Positions 60,301-64,000 of a stretch of DNA of 64,000 nucleotides are shown piece by piece. The notes beneath the pieces are model-generated. The model was not told the DNA's origin. It worked only from the letters and a program-made list of their open reading frames with translations, and did no database searches. The stretch's first letter is position 1; every line of letters starts with the position of its first letter. Both the position numbers and the translations under genes were made by a program. This DNA is from Pipra filicauda (Eukaryota > Chordata > Aves > Passeriformes > Pipridae), in NCBI RefSeq assembly GCF_003945595.2, contig NW_024104360.1, forward strand, positions 434,001 through 498,000. The letters are read 5' to 3'.

Positions 60301-62837
60301 ATTCTTGACTTACTGACTTCATAGTTCTGGTAGACTGTTGTGACCCAAAAGGTTTTTTTGGTGGTGTCTTTTAAATTCTCCAGTTACTCATGTCCAGTTT
60401 TTTCTTTGCATTTCACTGCAACAGTCTTGGAGCTCTATTAAAACTTAACTCTTACACTGTGTGTTATTTATTTTAATAACTTCAGTGTTACCATTTGGTA
60501 ATGCCTATTTCTATACATAATAATGTGACAGTTCAGACTGATTAAGAGCTTGTGCTTCTGCTACTGTATTTTTTTACATGTGTTACCAAATTTTTTCATC
60601 ATTTGTTATAGTTTAAGCAGAACAGTGGGTTTCTATAATATTTGGCTTATGTGTTACAAAGTGTGTGGGCTTTTCTTTAAAATATGTTGTTACTGAGTGC
60701 TAGTTACTGCATGTTACTGACTTCAAAGGAAATGTTTTCTGTGTATACAGTATATTGCGTGCACAGAACAGTGTGGGTTTATAGGTTTATTTGTTCTAAT
60801 CTACTCTTTCTATACAGGTGTAGAAATACCTGGAATTACCACAGTTTTAATGTTATGGCTTAAATCTCACACAGGAGCTCTGAGTTGGCACTTCTTACTC
60901 TCTGCTTTGATTAATATTCATCGCTTCATTGCAGGACACAGGCCAGTCCATGATGTTTCACTGAGTTGCAGGCCTTCTCCAAAGTATGAGAAGACTTGTT
61001 GATAAAATACATTAATTTGAAAAAGAGAATGTTTTTATGAACTTCCAGGGAAAAAATAAAAAAATATAAAAGACAAAAAAGCCTTATCTTGCTTACCTGA
61101 TAGTTATGATTATAACTTCATCTGAGCACATCCATGTTACAGTTCATGTTGGAACTAATATGTTAATCTTTTATCTTTTTCTAGCAAATAGCTTTTGGGT
61201 ACCCTGTAGGTCAGCATTATTCAAAATGTGACACTGAAGGAATAAGATGTTTAAACTACAATCTAAAGTATTTAAACTACAATCTTGTTTGTATGTAGTG
61301 TCAAAATTATGCATCAAATAAACTTTTGGGGGGATGGGAAAAAAAAAAATTACATTATGCCAATAGGGAAGAAGTGTGTCTTAGAACTGGTGACATCTCT
61401 CACTAAATACCTTCTTTTAGAATAATCATTCCCTCACCAAAAAGGAGGAGGAAGATAGTTGCTTCATTTCCTTAAAAAATATTTTACATAATTTTTTAAA
61501 GTTGCTGATTTTTGCAGCTGAGCTAACAGCAGTTTTGCTCAAAAGACTGGGGTTTTTTTGGTAGCTTATTCCTATCAATAAGGCTCAAATCTTTAAATGT
61601 TGAGTAGACTAAAGGAAAAACGCTTCAAAAGCTTCATAATTTCTGTGAACTTTATTTTATAATTTGTATTTCTGCTTTTAGGATGGTCTTGTTAAGGCCG
61701 ACATGGAGAAGTTGACTTTCTATGCAGTTTCTGCACCAGAAAAGCTGGATCGAATCGGGGCTTACCTGGCAGAGAGACTGAGCAGGGATGTCGTCAGACA
61801 CCGCTATGGGTGAGGAGAGAGGTCACAGCATTGAAAAGAGATGCTTGTATGTCGTGGGATTTTGTCATGTTTGTTCTGATCAAGTCTGGGAGGCAAGACA
61901 GACCCAGTCCCTCTGTGGTCAGTTAACCTTGTCAGGCTGGCAGGTGCCCACTCAGCTGCTCTCACTCCTCCTACTCAGCCAGACATGGGAGAAAATAAAA
62001 TGCAAAGCTCACGGGTCAGGTCCTGCGTGGGCCCCTCTCCATGGAGTCTGTCAGGAGCCTGTTCCAGCACGGCCTTTCCATGGGCAGCAGCTTCTTTCGG
62101 GACACATCCAGCGGCTCCAACATGGGGTCCTCCACGGTCTGCAGCACGGATATCTGCTTACTCTGGGCACTACCAGTGTCCCTGAGGGACTCAGTTTTGG
62201 GAACCAGTGGGTTCATCTTGGAGCTTGGCTGGAGCTCTGTCTGACATGATGGGCAGCTCCTGGTGTCTTCTCAGAGAAACCACCCCTGCAGCCCCTCACT
62301 GCCAAAACCTTGCCATGTAAGCCCAGTACATGGGCTTTTGGCTGAATCATGTTTAAGTGGGAAATGTTGAATCCAAGTGTCAGGAGTTGGAAAAGAAGGG
62401 CAATATCCATCACAGACCATCATTTTTTGGCCTTCGTGATGTCCAAAACTATTTTTATAGCTTTATAGAAAGCGTAAATGGCCAGCACTCAATTCCTCAC
62501 TTCCCATCCCCCCCAAAAAAAATACAGGTGTCAGAAATAGCACTAAGTTTCATTTTTATACAGTGGGAAATACATGCCTTCCATTCTTTTCTAATTTTTG
62601 TGGTAATAAGGACCTAAAGAAGGAACTAATGGAGTTAATGATAAATGCAATACATCTTTATGCAAGTCTCTCTAATTAATTTTCAGTTATGTTTTAATTG
62701 CCATGGAGGCATTGGACCAACTTCTGATGGCTTGTCATTCTCAAAGCATAAAACCATTTGTGGAAAGTTTCCTTCATATGGTGGCCAAGCTTCTGGAATC
62801 AGGCGAACCAAAGCTGCAAGTCCTTGGAACTAATTCT
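42293..62837 (+). CDS. EFR3A: EFR3A, 5' portion of coding region (4 coding exons, join 42293-42302, 59827-59903, 61682-61809, 62687-62837)
   Basis: EFR3A is a peripheral plasma-membrane protein. By palmitoylation and a basic patch it recruits the TTC7/FAM126/PI4KA complex that makes PI4P (known for the family). The four exons give 122 codons with consistent phases (1, 0, 2, 0) and canonical AG/GT borders. The product begins [17 protein letters not shown] and continues through [29 protein letters not shown] and [16 protein letters not shown] to LQVLGTNS, which I recognise as the EFR3 N-terminus. Cys6-Cys9 are the expected acylation sites, followed by Arg/Lys residues; the rest is the start of the alpha-helical repeat rod. 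The four-cysteine run and the [12 protein letters not shown] segment fit EFR3A better than its paralogue EFR3B. The start is fixed by an in-frame TGA at 42284-42286 in the same exon. The full-length family protein is about 820 residues, so this is about the first 15%. The gene continues past 64000. Confidence 0.96.
46673..47070 (-). mobile_element. CR1 LINE 3' fragment, antisense in EFR3A intron 2
   Basis: Starts with ATCATAGAATCATAGAATCG, the reverse complement of the CR1 3' end. It carries the ORF2 C-terminus on the minus strand as a continuous frame (46757-47065: [43 protein letters not shown]). Intact frame and regular tail suggest one of the younger CR1 copies here. Confidence 0.93.
47239..47253 (+). 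other. Possible alternative N-terminal mini-exon of EFR3A (MGRKG)
   Basis: Within intron 2, a pyrimidine-rich acceptor (TTGATTTCTCAG) is followed by TC, then ATG GGA CGA AAG G, then donor GTAAGA. The exon leaves in phase 1, so joining to exon 3 would give MGRKGVCCCC, keeping the cysteine cluster in frame. It might be a 15-nt microexon or the end of an alternative first exon. Chance occurrence in 17 kb of intron is quite possible. Confidence 0.2.
47653..47788 (+). mobile_element. CR1 LINE 3' end
   Basis: CAAGAAGCGTTTGGACGATGC, CAGGAGTTGGACTCGATGATC and a final CTATGATTCTTTT identify the last 135 bp of a CR1 in sense orientation within EFR3A intron 2. Confidence 0.85.
53021..53743 (+). mobile_element. 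CR1 LINE 3' fragment, sense in EFR3A intron 2
   Basis: Shows CR1 ORF2 C-terminal sequence (GACCTGGGGGTGTTGGTC, AAGAAGGCCAATGACATCCTGG, GAGGTGCTGGAGCGTGTCCA) and ends with TTAGTGATTCTGTGATTCC. The frame is broken by a shift or deletion around 53260 and by stops, so it is dead. About 720 bp. Confidence 0.92.
59827..59903 (+). CDS. EFR3A: EFR3A exon 3: palmitoylation motif and N-terminal basic segment
   Basis: Acceptor TCCCTCTGCAG|GAGTTT, donor CCAAAA|GTGAGT. The 77 nt encode residues 4-29: the four-cysteine acylation cluster, then [19 protein letters not shown]. The exon enters in phase 1 and leaves in phase 0. It is the most conserved stretch of EFR3 proteins and fixes the gene identity. Confidence 0.96.
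59904..61681 (+). other. EFR3A: EFR3A intron 3
   Basis: 1.8 kb of AT-rich intron with one short decayed CR1 remnant near 60058-60130 and A-rich runs near 61050 and 61340. Nothing else recognised. Confidence 0.85.
60058..60130 (-). mobile_element. Decayed CR1 3' remnant
   Basis: TAGAATAATTTAGCTGGAAAGGGACATATATAGATCATCTTGTCTAATTCC retains the pattern of an antisense CR1 end with many substitutions. The oldest-looking CR1 piece in the gene. Confidence 0.5.
61682..61809 (+). CDS. EFR3A: EFR3A exon 4: start of helical repeat rod
   Basis: Acceptor TTTCTGCTTTTAG|GAT, donor TATGG|GTGAGG. The 128 nt encode residues 30-71 plus two bases of a glycine codon; they include [19 protein letters not shown] and [12 protein letters not shown]. 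It leaves in phase 2. No stop or frameshift. The donor lies 104 bp upstream of an antisense LTR in the next intron. Confidence 0.96.
61810..62686 (+). other. EFR3A: EFR3A intron 4
   Basis: 877 bp between exons 4 and 5. Nearly half is an antisense LTR (61914-62330). The rest is AT-rich with a C8A9-like run near 62509-62522 close to the acceptor region. Confidence 0.9.
61914..62330 (-). mobile_element. Solo LTR in EFR3A intron 4, antisense, related to the LTR at 28701-29825
   Basis: On the minus strand it begins TGTACTGGGCTTACATGGC and ends CAAGGTTAACTGACCACA, with a central GC-rich section (GTGGAGGACCCCATG). The start, middle and end correspond in order to the longer LTR at 28701-29825, with a large internal shortening. 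No internal retroviral genes are adjacent. Confidence 0.7.
62687..62837 (+). CDS. EFR3A: EFR3A exon 5
   Basis: Acceptor AATTTTCAG|TTATG, donor AATTCT|GTGAGT. The 151 nt complete Gly72 and encode 50 further residues, containing [20 protein letters not shown] and [19 protein letters not shown]. It ends in phase 0. In known EFR3A proteins the next residues are VKFANIEED or similar; that exon is not found between 62838 and 64000, so the following intron runs out of the window. Confidence 0.96.
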
Positions 62838-64000
62838 GTGAGTAAGCTCAGACACTAAATCAAATCAGAGTAAACCTTTGCATGGGAAAGTAGTTTCAGA
62901 AGTCACAAAATGTCTGCCAGTTCACATGAATTTAGAAGATTCTGTCTGTGGTAGGGGGTACCACTTGGGCCTAAACACAGAGCAAATAGCAGCTGGAGGC
63001 AGATAAACTGTCTCCTTTCAATGTCTCAAATGCTTTTGATGTCTGGGCTCATTCCCTGCAGAAGTGATTTCTGGAAGGAACAAGAATGCTGTTCTGTGAG
63101 TTCATATTTTGAATCTTTAAGCAGCCCTCCTGGAACCAGTGTATAGGTGAGACAGTGTTTGGCTCTCCAGCAACGAGTGATGGTGCGAGGAGAACGTAAC
63201 ATCCTTCTTCCCAGCATTGACACTACACAGAAAGATTCCTGTTAGCTGAAAAGTACCTTTCAGAATCAACACCTCGCCATCTTATTGGCTTAAATATTTC
63301 AGGATTCAGATCTCTGCTTGAAGGGCATAACTAAAAGTGTCAAAATGAAGATTTGGAGATCCAGTTTTCCAAATAGAGTGATGGGTGCAATCAGCATTAC
63401 AGTTCTGTCATACTTCCCTTCTAACCATTGTATTTCCCAGATGGTAAAATAGGAATCTTATAAATTCCAGGATTGTGATGTGGAATGTTTTCACTTAAAA
63501 TGATTGTTTTTACATGAATGTAGAGTAGTGCTTGCATGGGGTTCTTTATGGATTCAGTAGAACTGTTGGGCTTTTTTTTGGGATTGATTCCCAGTTGGGA
63601 GTTGCAGTTCAGGGAGATAGGAGGGTGTAATAAAGTGATGCTGCTCTGGAGTAGAATTTCTTGATATCGCAGAATGCAGAATTTTGTGTAGGCTAGAAGT
63701 GTCCCCTTGTGCTCCAAACTAACAGGGCAGCTTTACTGAGGGTAATGAGATATACATCTCATTAAACATGCAAAATTGTAACGGTGCGGCCCTTGTGTAA
63801 CAAGGAATAAGTCTGCTCCTCGTAGGTGGTGTGGACAAAGAGAATTTATTTCAAACTCGTGCTCCCTTTTATCCTTACATATCATGGGACTTTCTTAACC
63901 AACCAGTTTACTAACTCTGGGGCATGCTCTCTTGGCTCTGTACCTGGGCACATCCTTTCTGCCTTTAGACACGCCTCCTACACAAAATGTTATTTATTCA
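62838..64000 (+). other. EFR3A: EFR3A intron 5, incomplete
   Basis: Begins with donor GTGAGT; no acceptor or coding exon of EFR3A is found before the window ends. From 63777 it is occupied by an antisense LTR. Confidence 0.8.
63777..64000 (-). mobile_element. Antisense LTR, truncated by the window end
   Basis: The block begins TGTAACGGTGCGG at 63777. Read on the minus strand it contains a TATA-like GGATAAAAGGGAGC, then GAAATAAATTC (polyadenylation signal), then a short U5 ending CCGCACCGTTACA. This is an ERVK-like layout. The U3 start is beyond 64000, so it could be a solo LTR or the 3' LTR of a provirus lying antisense in EFR3A. Confidence 0.65.

Noticed and set aside
61788..62249. 153-codon plus-strand open frame overlapping EFR3A exon 4
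   Set aside because: It reads out of frame through exon 4, across its donor, into an antisense LTR.
1..64000. Search for CRISPR arrays, prokaryotic operons, tRNA or rRNA genes
   Set aside because: No regularly spaced direct repeats, no ribosome-binding-site-led gene runs and no clover-leaf or rRNA-like sequence were seen; the DNA is vertebrate nuclear.

Overview
The window looks like nuclear DNA from a bird, probably a neoavian. The evidence is CR1 LINE fragments with the typical 3' end (tandem ATTCTATGAT-like units), avian-type ERV LTRs, roughly 40% GC with one sharp CpG island, and the 5' part of a vertebrate gene with long introns, EFR3A. There are no bacterial-style operons, rRNAs, tRNAs or CRISPR arrays.

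Right half (about 37.4-64 kb): the 5' end of EFR3A on the + strand. A CpG island (about 37430-38260) holds two ZNF143/THAP11-type motifs, an E-box and a YY1-type motif. The non-coding first exon ends at a GTGAGT donor after 37809 and carries an 11-codon upstream ORF. The EFR3A start codon lies in a small AT-rich second exon (ATG at 42293, in-frame stop just upstream). Coding then continues in exons 59827-59903, 61682-61809 and 62687-62837. Phases are consistent (10+77+128+151 nt = 122 codons), and the protein runs from the palmitoylatable CCCC motif into the first helical repeats. The remaining exons are beyond the window. EFR3A anchors the phosphatidylinositol 4-kinase PI4KA complex at the plasma membrane. 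The introns hold CR1 copies (46673-47070 minus, 47653-47788 plus, 53021-53743 plus, 60058-60130 minus), an antisense LTR (61914-62330) and the start of another antisense LTR (63777 to window end).

Left half (1-37 kb): gene-poor, repeat-bearing intergenic DNA, which in other amniotes would be the ADCY8-EFR3A interval (inference from known synteny, not shown here). Items of note are a non-CR1 LINE 3' end with an open 196-codon frame on the minus strand (6194-6784), an antisense LTR (9575-9920), an unrecognised decayed coding-like patch (10340-10760), and two + strand LTRs of ERVL-like avian families (20629-21188; 28701-29825). CR1 fragments lie at 21870-22110, 24202-24266, 26764-27095, 34054-34492 and about 36300-37107. 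There is also one well-formed orphan coding exon (18200-18314) that I cannot assign to a gene.

I see no multi-gene novel system. The most unusual items are the orphan exon, the recently active-looking non-CR1 LINE, a phase-compatible alternative N-terminal exon for EFR3A at 47239-47253, and a 22-bp perfect palindrome at 25299-25320.
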